This document shows positions 25,322 to 34,991 of a stretch of 64,000 nt of DNA, one piece after another. A model generated the notes under the pieces. The model searched no databases and was not told where the DNA came from. It was given only the letters and a program-made list of their open reading frames with translations. Location of the stretch: NCBI RefSeq assembly GCF_000315425.1, contig NZ_JH992922.1, positions 195,754 to 259,753 on the forward strand, given 5' to 3'. Made by a program: the position numbers and the translations under genes. Positions within the stretch are counted from its first letter, which is position 1; every line of letters begins with the position of its first letter. The DNA comes from Massilia timonae CCUG 45783. GTDB lineage: Bacteria > Pseudomonadota > Gammaproteobacteria > Burkholderiales > Burkholderiaceae_D.

Positions 25322-25954
25322 ATGGCTTCGGTACTCCCAAGAATCATGCGCACGACCGCAGCACTGCTGGTGTGCGCCGTCGCGCTTGCCGCCCCCGCCG
25401 GCGCCGCGGTCCTGACGACCTCGCTGTCGAGCGCCGCGGTCGCGGTGGGGCAGCAATTCTCCCTCGACGTCATGGTCGGCGACCTGGGGCCGGCCCAGGC
25501 CCTGGCCGCATTCGACCTCGACCTGGTATTCGATCCGGCGCTGGTTGCGCCGGTGAGTGCCGAGTTCGGCCACCACCTGGGCGAGGTCGATGCCGACCAG
25601 CTGACCCACGCACTCTTCGGCGCAGGCCGGGCGGACTTCGCGGCGGTATCGCTGCTGGATGACGCGGCCCTGATCGGCTTGCAGCCCGGGGTGTTCCCGC
25701 TTGCGCGACTGGTGTTTACGGCGCTCGCGCCTGGCGCCGTGTCGATCGACTTCGACCTGCTGACGGCGCCGGGCCTGCTGCTCAGCGACGGATTCGGCGA
25801 GGCCATCGCCGTCAGCGCCGTCCACGGCGCCGTCGTCGACATCGGCACGGCCAACTCTGTCCCGGAGCCGTCCACGCTGGCCTTGCTCATGCTGGGCGCC
25901 ATCCTGGCCCCCGGCCGCCGTCCATCGAGCCGCGGCCGACGCGCCGCCCTGTGA
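25322..25954 (+). CDS. cohesin-like PEP-CTERM surface protein
   Basis: A 210-residue protein. It has a signal peptide (residues 1-28, ALLVCAVALAAPAGA), a beta-rich domain (30-175) with the cohesin-type pattern FDLDLVFDPALV at 64-75 and an even strand rhythm, then a C-terminal sorting signal: SVPEPSTLAL at 179-188, hydrophobic LLMLGAILA, and a basic tail RRPSSRGRR. PEP-CTERM proteins are processed by exosortase and kept at the outer surface. AAGGA precedes the ATG. The downstream gene pair includes a dockerin-like protein, a possible binding partner. The cohesin call is by pattern only. Confidence 0.75.
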   Translation: MASVLPRIMRTTAALLVCAVALAAPAGAAVLTTSLSSAAVAVGQQFSLDVMVGDLGPAQALAAFDLDLVFDPALVAPVSAEFGHHLGEVDADQLTHALFGAGRADFAAVSLLDDAALIGLQPGVFPLARLVFTALAPGAVSIDFDLLTAPGLLLSDGFGEAIAVSAVHGAVVDIGTANSVPEPSTLALLMLGAILAPGRRPSSRGRRAAL

Positions 25955-25957
25955 CGC

Positions 25958-26239
25958 GTGGCGCACCGGCTCGCCGCGGCCGCGCCCTTGCTGCTTCTGG
26001 TGGGCGTGCTGTACGCCCGCTGTTCCGGTAACGACAAGGCGCCCTTCGTGGTCATCGGGGTGCTGGCGCTGACTGCCGTCCTGGCCTTGGCGCTGCTGCT
26101 GCGCGCCCTCATGGAAGGAAGCCTGCACGCCTGGCGCAGCGCCGCGCTGGCGGCGCTGCCGCTGCTGTATGCGGCGGTCGCCATCGCGCTGGCGCGGCAG
26201 GGGTGGGTGGACCTGATGTCGTTTCTTGGTTTTCGATGA
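25958..26239 (+). CDS. small membrane protein between cohesin-like and dockerin-like genes
   Basis: 93 residues from a GTG start three bases behind the preceding stop. Three hydrophobic segments (about 4-20, 31-49, 61-80) make up most of it, with a conserved-looking SGNDKAPFVVIG loop. Tight spacing to both neighbours supports cotranscription. No family recognised. Confidence 0.6.
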   Translation: MAHRLAAAAPLLLLVGVLYARCSGNDKAPFVVIGVLALTAVLALALLLRALMEGSLHAWRSAALAALPLLYAAVAIALARQGWVDLMSFLGFR

Positions 26240-26258
26240 ACCTCGCTCGGGAGATGGA

Positions 26259-28700
26259 ATGCAATCTGCAAAACTGAAGCTGGCGGGCCTGGCGGTCCTG
26301 CTGGTCGGCATCGTCGCCATTCCGGCGGCGATCGCCTTCAAGCCGACCCAGGAGTTCGGCCATGTCGGCATCGTCAGGGACGCGCTGACCCGGATCAGCG
26401 TCCCGGCGCCCGGTGGCAACACCTACCGGTTTTCCGAACGCGCCATCCTGGAAGTACGCGACAGCACGGCCGGCGTCGACGAGATCGTCTCCTCGCGCGG
26501 CGAGCTGTCGGTGCCCACCGCCCACTGCGACGACGAACTGCTGCCGGAATGTTCGCAGCGCATCATCGCGATCAAGAATGCGACGATCGGCCTGCTCGCC
26601 GCGCCGGAGCCGGATGGCGAAGGCGCGCGCCGCCAGGTCGGCCGGGCGCTGCACACGCTGCAGGATTTTTTCTCGCATAGCAACTGGATCAATATTTCCG
26701 GCGGCCAGCCGGGCCTGGGCACCACGGTGATCCCACGCCTGGCCCCCAGCCAGGACACCTGCGAGCGCGGCCTGTCGTCGATCGGCTCCGGCACCCTGGC
26801 CGCCTTTGGCCTGAGTTTCCCGACGACCGGCTATTTCAATCCCTTCCTGGCGCCGCCCGAAGGCAAGTGCAACCATGGACTATTGCTCGACCCCGGCATC
26901 CACAAGGATGCGCCGGGCCGCGCCGGCCACGCGCCCGCGCGCGCCGCCGCGGTGGACGCGACCGAGAGCCTGATCCGCCAGATCCTTGCGGCGCCCGGCG
27001 TCGCGGGCAACGACAAGGCGATCCGCGCCTTCCTCGACGTGCGCGGCGCGGTCGGCTTCGTGGTCGACGATACCGGCAGCATGGGCGGCGTGATCGCCGG
27101 GGTCAAGTCGTCCATCGCCCGGATCGTCGAGACGGTGCGCACCAGCCCCAACCAGCCCGACCGCTACCTGCTGGTCAATTTCGGCGATCCCGAGGTCGGC
27201 GCCGCCTTCGTCACGGCCGACGCCGCGGCGCTGCTGGCGCGCGCCAATGCCCTGTCCGCCGCCGGCGGCGGCGACTGTCCGGAACTGTCCATGGCCGGCA
27301 CGCTGCGCGCGGTCAACGCCGCGCCGAACGGCTCCCAGCTGTATGTCTTCACCGATGCCTCGGCCAAGGACGCCGCGCTGTCCGGCAACGTCGTCACCCA
27401 GGCCAACGCCAAGGACATCACCGTCACTTTCTTTACCTTCGGCTCGTGTTCGCCGATCGATCCGGCCTATTACACCATTGCGGCCGAGACCGGCGGCCAG
27501 TTGTACGCGCTGCAGCGCACGGCCGAAGAAACCGAGAAAGTCTTCGGCCTGGTGATGCCCTACGTTAGCGCCAGCCCAAAATCCCTGCTGGCCGCCAAGG
27601 GCATGGTCGGCGGTGCGCGCAACCTGCAGTTCCCGGTCGACCGCACGCTGCGCAGCCTTCAGGTATCGGTCGCGGTCGACGCCAGTGCGAGCGCGCGCCT
27701 GTTCGATCCGGCCGGCCGCGAGGTGGTCGGCGGCACGGCGGGCGTGACGATCACCACCCTGACGGGTGGCAAGCTGATCGCCCTGACGGCGCCCGCCGCC
27801 GGCAACTGGCGGCTGGCGCTGGCCGGCGTCGGCAACTACGACGTCTCGGTGTCGGGCGACAGCCCCCTGGAACTGAACCGGTTCGAGTTCGTCGAAACGC
27901 GCGGACGCGAAGGCCACGAAGGCCTGTACCCGATCAAGAGCCAGCCGCTCGCACGCGCCACCCAGCAGGCGCGCGCGACGGTGCTCGGCGCATTCAATAC
28001 CGCGCAATTCGCGCTGGTGAACGAGGCCGGCGACACCATCGCCCAGCTGCCCGCCACGCGCCGCGCCGGAGAGACCATGCCCGACGAATTCCTGGCGGAC
28101 TTCGTGCTGCCCACGCAGCCGTTCCGCGTCATGGTGAGCGGCCGCCTGGCCACGGGAGACGCGTTCCAGCGCATCCATCCGCCGGTGTTCCTGGGCCGGA
28201 CCGTCAAGGTCGAGACGCTGGGCGGCGGCTTCGGCGCCTTCAGCCCGGGACAAAGCTACGCGGTGCGCTTCCGCGTGACGAATCTGGGCGCCCAGGACAC
28301 CTTCGCCGTGAACGCCACCGACGAACGCGGATTCGTCCAGGACTATCCCCGCAGCCTCGTGCTGGGACCGAACGGGTCCGCCTTCGTCGACGTGCGGATC
28401 GCCATCCCCGCCGCCACGCCGGTGGGCACGACCAATGCCGTCTCGCTGGCGGTCACGGGAGCGTCGTCGGCCAATGGCACGGTGTTCACGCAGGTCGTGC
28501 GCGCCGCGACACTGGCGGGCGATGTCGATGGCGACGGCGACGTCGACCGTGACGATGCCCAGCTGGTGTTCGTGGCGCGCAACCAGTCCGCTTCCGGCGA
28601 CGCCGACCCGCGCGACATGGACCGCGACGGCCGCGTGACCGTGCTGGATGCACGCAAGGTCAGCCTGGCCTGCACCCGTCCATCGTGCGCACGGCAATAG
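26259..28700 (+). CDS. exported Het-C-like/VWA protein with C-terminal dockerin
   Basis: 813 residues from the ATG at 26259, which has GGGAGA just upstream. A signal peptide spans 5-26. Residues about 30-215 resemble the Het-C-like N terminus found in VWA7-type proteins (EFGHVGIVRDAL, FSERAILEVRD, LQDFFSHSNWI). A von Willebrand A domain follows, with the metal-site motif DDTGSMGG at 270-277. The middle is beta-rich. The C terminus has two calcium-loop repeats, DVDGDGDVDRDD at 755-766 and DMDRDGRVTVLD at 786-797, the layout of a type I dockerin. The likely location is secreted or surface-bound. It lies in the same transcriptional unit as the cohesin-like gene. Confidence 0.82.
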   Translation: MQSAKLKLAGLAVLLVGIVAIPAAIAFKPTQEFGHVGIVRDALTRISVPAPGGNTYRFSERAILEVRDSTAGVDEIVSSRGELSVPTAHCDDELLPECSQRIIAIKNATIGLLAAPEPDGEGARRQVGRALHTLQDFFSHSNWINISGGQPGLGTTVIPRLAPSQDTCERGLSSIGSGTLAAFGLSFPTTGYFNPFLAPPEGKCNHGLLLDPGIHKDAPGRAGHAPARAAAVDATESLIRQILAAPGVAGNDKAIRAFLDVRGAVGFVVDDTGSMGGVIAGVKSSIARIVETVRTSPNQPDRYLLVNFGDPEVGAAFVTADAAALLARANALSAAGGGDCPELSMAGTLRAVNAAPNGSQLYVFTDASAKDAALSGNVVTQANAKDITVTFFTFGSCSPIDPAYYTIAAETGGQLYALQRTAEETEKVFGLVMPYVSASPKSLLAAKGMVGGARNLQFPVDRTLRSLQVSVAVDASASARLFDPAGREVVGGTAGVTITTLTGGKLIALTAPAAGNWRLALAGVGNYDVSVSGDSPLELNRFEFVETRGREGHEGLYPIKSQPLARATQQARATVLGAFNTAQFALVNEAGDTIAQLPATRRAGETMPDEFLADFVLPTQPFRVMVSGRLATGDAFQRIHPPVFLGRTVKVETLGGGFGAFSPGQSYAVRFRVTNLGAQDTFAVNATDERGFVQDYPRSLVLGPNGSAFVDVRIAIPAATPVGTTNAVSLAVTGASSANGTVFTQVVRAATLAGDVDGDGDVDRDDAQLVFVARNQSASGDADPRDMDRDGRVTVLDARKVSLACTRPSCARQ

Positions 28701-28711
28701 CAACGCGCATG

Positions 28712-28734
28712 GCCGCGGCGATCAGCGCCGCGGC
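28712..28734 (+). other. GC-rich perfect stem-loop after the dockerin-like gene
   Basis: GCCGCGGCG and CGCCGCGGC form a 9-bp perfect stem with a 5-base loop, 12 bases past the stop codon. No T-run follows, so it may serve as a transcript end-stabiliser or an inefficient terminator. Confidence 0.4.
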
Positions 28735-28896
28735 GCGCCGTTGAGCTGGCGCCCGTGCCTGTGTCCGGAAAACATCGGCCCGCCGTTTTCCCCCGGTTGT
28801 CACACGCCTGTCATGACGCAGGCGGATGATGGTCAACAGTGAGCTCCGGCACGTGTTCACGCCGGACCGGCCAACGCTACCGGATGCGAAGACATC

Positions 28897-29637
28897 ATGT
28901 ACAAAAGCGACAAGAAGCTCTTGATCCTCGATGCGGACGGCACCACCATCGATGCCTTCGCCGCCATCGAAGCGGCTTTCTCCCACCATGGGCTGGTGAT
29001 CGGCGACGAAACCCGCTTCCAGAAGCGGCACAAGCTGCTCAAGTACATGGGCGGGCTGAAGGAATTCCCGTCGATCGTCCGCAAGAACCTGCGCAAGAAC
29101 AGTCGCGCCCAGCTGATCGACACCCTCACCGGCATCTACCGGCAGGAAGCCCGGCTGTACGACGGCATCGCCGACCTGATCCGCGAACTGATCGCCGCGC
29201 CCGACATCACGGTCGGCATCGTCACGCGCAACGTCACGATCGAACCGCTGGAAACCCTGCGCCAGCTGTTCCTGCGCCACGACATCGACATCGCCGAACT
29301 CGACTTCCTGGTCCACATTCCCCTCAAGGACACCAAGACCGCCCAGTTCCGCGCCACGCGCGAACAGTTCGGCGTCAACCCGGCGCGCGCCTTCATCTGC
29401 GGCGACGAACACAAGGACTTCATGGCGGCGGTCAGCACCGGCATGCACCCGTTCATGGTCTCCTACGGCTTCGAATGCCACGACCGGCTGACGACCAGGT
29501 TCGAGATCCCGCATGAGCTGATCTCGCGCAGCTCGGCCGAGCTGTGCTGCCGGATCCGGCACGCGCTCGACCTGGGCGTGCTGGCTCAGGCGCCGTACCA
29601 GAACAGCAGCAGGCTGATGGCGCCGAATATCCAGTAG
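28897..29637 (+). CDS. HAD superfamily hydrolase
   Basis: A protein of 246 residues. The nucleophile motif DADGTTID is near the N terminus (Asp12, Asp14), motif II is VTRN near 108, and CGDEHKDFMAAVSTGM near 167 is motif III/IV. The helical cap between residues 20 and 90 is lysine-rich (KLLKYMGGLKEF). Phosphatase activity on a small molecule is expected. It overlaps the 3-prime end of the convergent membrane-protein gene by 52 bases. No operon partner suggests a substrate. Confidence 0.82.
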   Translation: MYKSDKKLLILDADGTTIDAFAAIEAAFSHHGLVIGDETRFQKRHKLLKYMGGLKEFPSIVRKNLRKNSRAQLIDTLTGIYRQEARLYDGIADLIRELIAAPDITVGIVTRNVTIEPLETLRQLFLRHDIDIAELDFLVHIPLKDTKTAQFRATREQFGVNPARAFICGDEHKDFMAAVSTGMHPFMVSYGFECHDRLTTRFEIPHELISRSSAELCCRIRHALDLGVLAQAPYQNSSRLMAPNIQ

Positions 29638-30065
29638 TCGACCGGCGCGCCGAACGCCCAGTGCTTATGCCAGGGCACGAGTTCCTGCTTGAAGCGGCGC
29701 CAGCCGAAGGCCGGGTTGATGACGAACCACAGGTAGTCTTCGACGATCCAGAACAGCATGATCGAGGCCGCGGCGCAGGCTTCCAGCTTCCATGACCACT
29801 GCCCCATGAAGAACAGCGGGAAGTGGAAGATCAGGCCGATGAAGGCGAACATCCACAGATGGTAGCCGGTCAGCGCGCGCCCGCCCATGAAGATGTCGAG
29901 CAGCGGATGCTGCTCGATACGCCAGGTCGGCAGGTTCGCCGCCCACCCGGCTTCGCCTTCGATTTCCACCTCCACCCGCGCGAACAGGTAGGCCGCCACC
30001 AGCACCGCACCCACCATCGATACGACCCTGCCGCCCTCCGACAATTCAAGCATAAGCCTCTTCAC
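29586..30065 (-). CDS. polytopic membrane protein at the end of the glycan operon
   Basis: Up to 159 residues from a GTG start at 30065; an ATG at 30053 is the alternative. Both overlap the end of the glycosyltransferase gene, which points to translational coupling. Four membrane segments are visible (about 14-30, 68-85, 93-110, 140-157), with the aromatic loops YHLWMFAFIG and FWIVEDYLWFVINPAFGW between. The latter two motifs look functional. No family was recognised; a role in lipid or glycolipid handling is guessed only from position. Confidence 0.7.
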   Translation of the reverse strand: MKRLMLELSEGGRVVSMVGAVLVAAYLFARVEVEIEGEAGWAANLPTWRIEQHPLLDIFMGGRALTGYHLWMFAFIGLIFHFPLFFMGQWSWKLEACAAASIMLFWIVEDYLWFVINPAFGWRRFKQELVPWHKHWAFGAPVDYWIFGAISLLLFWYGA

Positions 30066-31227
30066 TCTTGCGTTCGCACTGCATCAACACGGTTTCCAGC
30101 ACCTGCATCGCGGCGTGCGGCCGGCCCAGCGCCCGCGCGCGGGCCGCCATGGCCTGCAGCCGTTCGGGATGCGCCAGCAGGTGGCGCACCCGGTATTCGA
30201 GGGTGGCCAGGTCGGATGCCTTGAGCGCCGCCCCCTGCTCGAGCAGGTAGGTGGCGTTGTGTTCTTCCTGCCCCGGGATCGGCGCGTTCACGATCATCGG
30301 CAGTCCCATCGCCAGGCACTCGGCGCTGGTGGCGCCGCCCGGTTTCGTCACCACCAGGTCGGCGCAGGCCATCAGGCGCTCGACCCGGTCGGTGAAGCCT
30401 TGCGGCGCCAGCCGCCCCGGATAGCGCACCGCCAGCCGCTGCAGGGCCGCCAGCTCGGCCGCGTTCTTGCCGGCCAGGGCGATCAGCTGGAAGTCGCCGG
30501 GGATGGACAACAGTTTTTCCGCCACCCGGCTCAAGCCGCCCAGCCCGGCCCCGCCGCCCATCAGCAGCAAGGTCGTCAGCGCGGGATCGAGGCCGAGCTC
30601 ACGGGCGCATTCTTCACGGTCATGCGCCTGGGAGAACGCCGGCATGGTCGGAATGCCGGCCACATGGACCGCATGCGCCGGGATGCCCTGCTCGCGCATC
30701 CGGAACGCCACCTCGTCGTTGGCGGCGAAATAGCCGGCGACGTGCGGGTGGATCCACATGCGGTGCAGGTCGAAGTCGGTCACCTGGACCCACACCGGGC
30801 AGGCCAGCTTGCCGGCCGCGATCTGCTGCGACAGGATCTCGGCCGGCTGAAAATGCGTGCAAACGATGGCGTCCGGCGCCAGCGCGGCGATTTCGGCGGC
30901 CAGCAGGCGGCAATCGCGCCGCTCGACCCAGCGCCGCAGGCGGTTGAGCCAGCCGTCCGGATTGGCCTCGTCGGTCAGCCGGTACACGTGGCGCCACAGG
31001 CCGGGTGCGCGGCCGATCAGGAAGAGATAAAAGTCGGTGTAGACCTTGCGCAGGCGCGGCGCGGCGAAGGCCATCGCGTCCAGGTGGATCACCCTGACGC
31101 AGGCATGGTCGGCGGCCGCGCGGGAACGGATCGCCTCGGCAACCCGGGTGTGGCCGGCGCCGGCGGGCACGCTGAGCAAGAGGATTTTTTTCCCAGCAAT
31201 GCCTTGTTGAAAATCGCCCTGCCTCAT
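30046..31227 (-). CDS. MGDG-synthase-like glycosyltransferase
   Basis: 393 residues from the ATG at 31227, which is preceded by GAGGGG. The N-terminal half has LLLSVPAGAGHTRVAEAI, the fold-specific start of monogalactosyldiacylglycerol synthase and UgtP-like enzymes. The C-terminal half has the GT28-type donor site, GGGAGLG near 225 and VVTKPGGATSAECLAMGLPMI near 293. Such enzymes add a sugar to diacylglycerol at the inner membrane. The gene is in one run with exopolysaccharide glycosyltransferases on the minus strand. Confidence 0.82.
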   Translation of the reverse strand: MRQGDFQQGIAGKKILLLSVPAGAGHTRVAEAIRSRAAADHACVRVIHLDAMAFAAPRLRKVYTDFYLFLIGRAPGLWRHVYRLTDEANPDGWLNRLRRWVERRDCRLLAAEIAALAPDAIVCTHFQPAEILSQQIAAGKLACPVWVQVTDFDLHRMWIHPHVAGYFAANDEVAFRMREQGIPAHAVHVAGIPTMPAFSQAHDREECARELGLDPALTTLLLMGGGAGLGGLSRVAEKLLSIPGDFQLIALAGKNAAELAALQRLAVRYPGRLAPQGFTDRVERLMACADLVVTKPGGATSAECLAMGLPMIVNAPIPGQEEHNATYLLEQGAALKASDLATLEYRVRHLLAHPERLQAMAARARALGRPHAAMQVLETVLMQCERKSEEAYA

Positions 31228-31305
31228 GCACACGCCCCTCGGGTCACGGTATGCAGGCGAATGTAATCGCGAAATATGACCCGCCCATGACGGCGGGGTG
31301 CACCA

Positions 31306-32478
31306 TTACGCCAGGGCCAGCGACTCGCCCTGCTTGAGGATGGAGCGGAACAAACGCAGCTGGCCGGCGGTGGTGTCGTCCCAGCTGAAGCGCTCCGCGT
31401 AGCGGCGCACGGCGGCGCGATCGGGGTAGTTGGCGCGCAGGCGGTTGACGGCTTCGGCCACGCCCTCGGAGGTACGCTCGTTCATCAACACGCCCGCTTC
31501 CGGCGCCGCCACGACTTCGGGCGTGCCATACACGCGGCTGGCCACGACAGGCGTGCCGCAAGCCATCGATTCGAGCAGCACATTGGCCCAGCCCTCGCGG
31601 CTGGACGACAGCACCATCGCGTCGGCCTTGCCGTACTGGACGCGCAGCTCCTGCTGCGAGACGGCGCCCAGGAAGGTGACGCGATCCTCGAGTTTCAGCT
31701 CGCGCACGAGATTCTCGAGGATGCCCCGGTTCGGGCCTTCGCCGGCGATCACCAGGCGCACGCCGGGCAACATGGGCAAGGCGCCGATGCTCAGTTCCTG
31801 GGCCTTGACCGGCACCAGGTGGCCCACGGTCACCAGGGTGAACGGTGTTTCTTCGCGCTGCTCGGGCGGGCGGAACAGCTCCAGGTCGACGCCGTTGCGC
31901 AGCGCGACCACGCGCGCGGGGTCGATGCCCAGGCCAATCACCTCGTCGCGCAGCGCATTGGCCACCGTGATGATGCCGTCGGCGCGGCTGGCGGCCCAGT
32001 GGATCATCCTGCGCGGCAGCGGAAATTTAGGGAACAGCGTGATGTCCGAACCGCGCGCCGTGATCACGAACGGCTTGTTGAAGTAGCGCGCCAGCATGGC
32101 CGCCGCCACGCCGTCCGGATAAAAATAATGGGCGTCGATCAGGTCGAAATCATAGCCCTCGTCGATCATGCGCGCGATCGTGCCCTTGGCCGACTGGAAC
32201 AGCAGCGCCGGCGCCACGTTCATGCCGATCTTGGGCACCACCAGGTAGGGTGGATGCTCGACCTGGATGCCGTGACGCACTTCGCGGCGCGGCACCTTGG
32301 CCTGGCGCGCATACTGTCCGAACCTTGGGTTCTTCGACGGGAACCACGGCGCCGGCGCCACCACGCGCGCCTCGACCTGGCCGCTGGCGACCAGGTGGCG
32401 CAGCCGGGTTTCGACAAAAATGCCGTGGCCGGGCTTTTCGCTGTTCGGAAACAGCGTGCTGAACGTCAGGATCTTCAT
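31306..32478 (-). CDS. GT4 family glycosyltransferase
   Basis: A 390-residue GT-B enzyme. The N-terminal domain has STLFPNSEKPGHGIFVETRLRHL and the acceptor-site stretch DAHYFYPDGVAA near 118; the C-terminal domain has LVTVGHLVPVKAQE near 215 and the EGWANVLLESMACGTPVVAS donor-site E-x7-E near 297. It overlaps the preceding glycosyltransferase stop by one base (TGATG). It probably adds a hexose to a lipid-linked polysaccharide precursor. The sugar cannot be read from sequence. Confidence 0.88.
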   Translation of the reverse strand: MKILTFSTLFPNSEKPGHGIFVETRLRHLVASGQVEARVVAPAPWFPSKNPRFGQYARQAKVPRREVRHGIQVEHPPYLVVPKIGMNVAPALLFQSAKGTIARMIDEGYDFDLIDAHYFYPDGVAAAMLARYFNKPFVITARGSDITLFPKFPLPRRMIHWAASRADGIITVANALRDEVIGLGIDPARVVALRNGVDLELFRPPEQREETPFTLVTVGHLVPVKAQELSIGALPMLPGVRLVIAGEGPNRGILENLVRELKLEDRVTFLGAVSQQELRVQYGKADAMVLSSSREGWANVLLESMACGTPVVASRVYGTPEVVAAPEAGVLMNERTSEGVAEAVNRLRANYPDRAAVRRYAERFSWDDTTAGQLRLFRSILKQGESLALA

Positions 32479-33689
32479 CAGGCCGCGGCTCCGGTCAGGC
32501 GGCCGTAGATGCTCTTGTAGCGGCCCACGCTGGCTTTCCAGTTGCGCTCGCTTTCAACGAACTCGCGGCCGGCCGCGCGCAGGGCGGGCCATTCGGCCTG
32601 GGCGTCGATCAGGCCGCCGACCTTGACGGCCAGCGCCTGCGGATCGTCGGCCTTGAACAGCACGCCGGTCTTGCCGTCGACGATCAGCTCCTGGTGGCCG
32701 CCCACGTCGGACGCCGCCAGCACCCGGCCCTGGGCCATCGCCTCGAGCGGCTTGAGCGGCGTGACCAGGTCGGTCAGGCGCATCGACAGGCGCGGGTAGA
32801 CCAGCACGTCCAGCAAGTCGTAGTACATCTGCACCTGCTCGTGCGGCACGCGGCCCGTGAACACCACCTTGTCGACGATATTCAAATCCTTGGCCAGCTG
32901 GCGCAGGCGCGCGTCTTCGGGACCGCCGCCAACCAGCAGCACGCGCAGGTCGGGCCGCTCGGCGGTGAGCGCCGGCACCGCGCGCAGCAGGATGTCCAGG
33001 CCCTCGTAGGCATAGAAGGAGCCGATGAAGCCGATCAGGCGCGCGCCTTGCAGGCCGAGCTTGGTCTTGAGGTCCTGGTCGGCCACGCCGCCGACGGCGA
33101 ACTTGTCGATGTCGACGGCATTCGGGATCACCGTGATCTTGTCGGCCGGGATGCCGCGCGCCACGATGTCGCGGCGCAGGCCTTCGCAGATGGTGGTGAC
33201 GGCGTCGGCCTGCCTGAGCGCATGGGTTTCCAGCGCGCGCGTCAGGCGGTAGCGCAGGCCGCCCTCGGTCGAGGTGCCGTGGTCGACCGCGGCGTCTTCC
33301 CAGAAGGCGCGCACCTCGTACACCACGGGGATGCCGAATTTTTTACCGGCCTTGAGCGCCGCGATCGCATTGAGCGACGGCGAGTGGGCGTGCAGCACGT
33401 CCGGCTTGATCTGCGGGATGATCTCGGACAGGCGGCGCACCAGGCCGTCGATCACCTGCTTCTGGTTCAGCACCGGCAGCTTGGCCAGCGCGCCGGCGGC
33501 GCTTGGGGTGCGGTAGAAATGCAGGCCGTCCACCGTTTCCTCGCGCATGTCGCCCGAGTTCTGCTTGGAGCCCGTCACGTGGAAGGTCTCCCAGCCCAGC
33601 GCGCGCTGTTCGCGCAGGATCGATCGGGTGCGGAAGGTGTAGCCGCTGTGCAGCGGAATCGAATGATCCAGGACGTGGAGAACACGCAT
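32478..33689 (-). CDS. exosortase A-associated GT4 glycosyltransferase
   Basis: A 403-residue GT-B enzyme beginning MRVLHVLDHSIPLHSGYTFR, a start I associate with the PEP-CTERM/exosortase A-linked glycosyltransferase group. The donor-binding domain has LIGFIGSFYAYEGLDILL near 220. The usual E-x7-E motif appears as YPRLSMRLTDLVTPLKPLEAMAQG with a modified first part. It sits between wecC and another GT4 gene, supporting polysaccharide assembly that accompanies PEP-CTERM surface proteins. The exosortase gene itself is outside the window. Confidence 0.82.
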   Translation of the reverse strand: MRVLHVLDHSIPLHSGYTFRTRSILREQRALGWETFHVTGSKQNSGDMREETVDGLHFYRTPSAAGALAKLPVLNQKQVIDGLVRRLSEIIPQIKPDVLHAHSPSLNAIAALKAGKKFGIPVVYEVRAFWEDAAVDHGTSTEGGLRYRLTRALETHALRQADAVTTICEGLRRDIVARGIPADKITVIPNAVDIDKFAVGGVADQDLKTKLGLQGARLIGFIGSFYAYEGLDILLRAVPALTAERPDLRVLLVGGGPEDARLRQLAKDLNIVDKVVFTGRVPHEQVQMYYDLLDVLVYPRLSMRLTDLVTPLKPLEAMAQGRVLAASDVGGHQELIVDGKTGVLFKADDPQALAVKVGGLIDAQAEWPALRAAGREFVESERNWKASVGRYKSIYGRLTGAAA

Positions 33690-33710
33690 GACGGAATCCT
33701 TTTACGAGCG

Positions 33711-34991
33711 TTAGCGGCCGGTGGCGCTGAGGTAGCCGCAGGTGTCGATGATCACCTTGTCGGCGAACAGCGACTCCTTGAGCGCCAGGAACGGCTTGTG
33801 ATTGACCAGCATGACGACGATCTGCGAACGCGCCAGCGCATCCTGCGGCGTGCGCAGCTCGCCCTTGTCGAGGCTGGCCGGCAGCGCCGAGATGTTCGGC
33901 TCGACCACGATCACGCGGCTGCTGTGCGTTTTCGCGATCTCGGCGGCGATGTCGAGCGCCGGGCTTTCGCGCAGGTCGTCGATGTCGGGCTTGAAGGCCA
34001 GGCCGAAGCAGGCGATGGTGACGTCGGATTCCTTGCGCTCCGGGTTCGCGGCCAGGTATTTCTCGACTTCTTCCCGCACCTTGTCCAGCACCCAGTGCGG
34101 CTTGTAGTCGTTGACTTCGCGCGCCGCCTTGATCAGCTTGGCCTGTTCCGGCGCGCTGTGCACGATGAACCACGGGTCGACCGCGATGCAGTGGCCGCCC
34201 ACGCCCGGTCCCGGACGCAGCACGTTCACGCGCGGATGGCGGTTGGCCAGCGCGATCAGTTCCCACACGTCGATGCCGAGCTTGCCGCAGATGACGGACA
34301 GTTCGTTGGCGAAGGCGATGTTCACGTCGCGGAAGGAGTTCTCGGTGAGCTTGCACATCTCGGCCGTGCGCGAGTTGGTCTCGATGCACTCGCCCTGCAC
34401 GAAGGTCTGGTACAGCGCGATGGCGCGCTCGGAGCAGGCCTTGGTGATGCCGCCGATGATGCGGTCGTTCGACACCAGCTCGTGGATCACCTTGCCCGGC
34501 AACACGCGCTCGGGGCAGTAGGCCAGGTTGATGTCGGCTTCGTCGTTCGGGCCCAGCGGAATCTTGAGGTCGGGGCGCTCTTCGGCCAGCCATTTGGCCA
34601 GGCTTTCGGTGGTGCCCACCGGCGAGGTCGATTCGAGGATGACCAGGTCGCCCTTCTTGAGCACCGGCGCGATCGAGCGCGCCGCCGCTTCGACGTAGCT
34701 GACGTCGGGTTCGTGGTTGCCGCGGAACGGCGTCGGCACGGCGATCAGGAAGGCATCGGCCGGCTGCACGGTGGTGGACGCCTTCAAATAGCCCTGGTTG
34801 ACGGCCGCGGCGACGATCATGTCCAGGTCGGGTTCGACGATGTGGGTCTGGCCGCTGTTGATGGTGTCGACCGCATCCTGGTTGATATCGACGCCGATGA
34901 CGTTCTTCTTGCGGGACGCGAACATTGCAGCGGTTGGGAGACCGATGTAACCCAGACCGATCATCGAGATAGTATCAAAGGTGCTGCTCAT
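33711..34991 (-). CDS. wecC: UDP-N-acetyl-D-mannosamine dehydrogenase
   Basis: A 426-residue NAD-dependent UDP-sugar dehydrogenase. The Rossmann start is [16 protein letters not shown], the family motif is [11 protein letters not shown] near 120, and the catalytic-domain segment is [15 protein letters not shown] near 260, with the active cysteine expected in GGHC. The [17 protein letters not shown] segment fits the ManNAc rather than the glucose enzyme. It converts UDP-ManNAc to UDP-ManNAcA with two NAD+. It overlaps the wecB stop by 17 bases. Confidence 0.93.
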   Translation of the reverse strand: MSSTFDTISMIGLGYIGLPTAAMFASRKKNVIGVDINQDAVDTINSGQTHIVEPDLDMIVAAAVNQGYLKASTTVQPADAFLIAVPTPFRGNHEPDVSYVEAAARSIAPVLKKGDLVILESTSPVGTTESLAKWLAEERPDLKIPLGPNDEADINLAYCPERVLPGKVIHELVSNDRIIGGITKACSERAIALYQTFVQGECIETNSRTAEMCKLTENSFRDVNIAFANELSVICGKLGIDVWELIALANRHPRVNVLRPGPGVGGHCIAVDPWFIVHSAPEQAKLIKAAREVNDYKPHWVLDKVREEVEKYLAANPERKESDVTIACFGLAFKPDIDDLRESPALDIAAEIAKTHSSRVIVVEPNISALPASLDKGELRTPQDALARSQIVVMLVNHKPFLALKESLFADKVIIDTCGYLSATGR

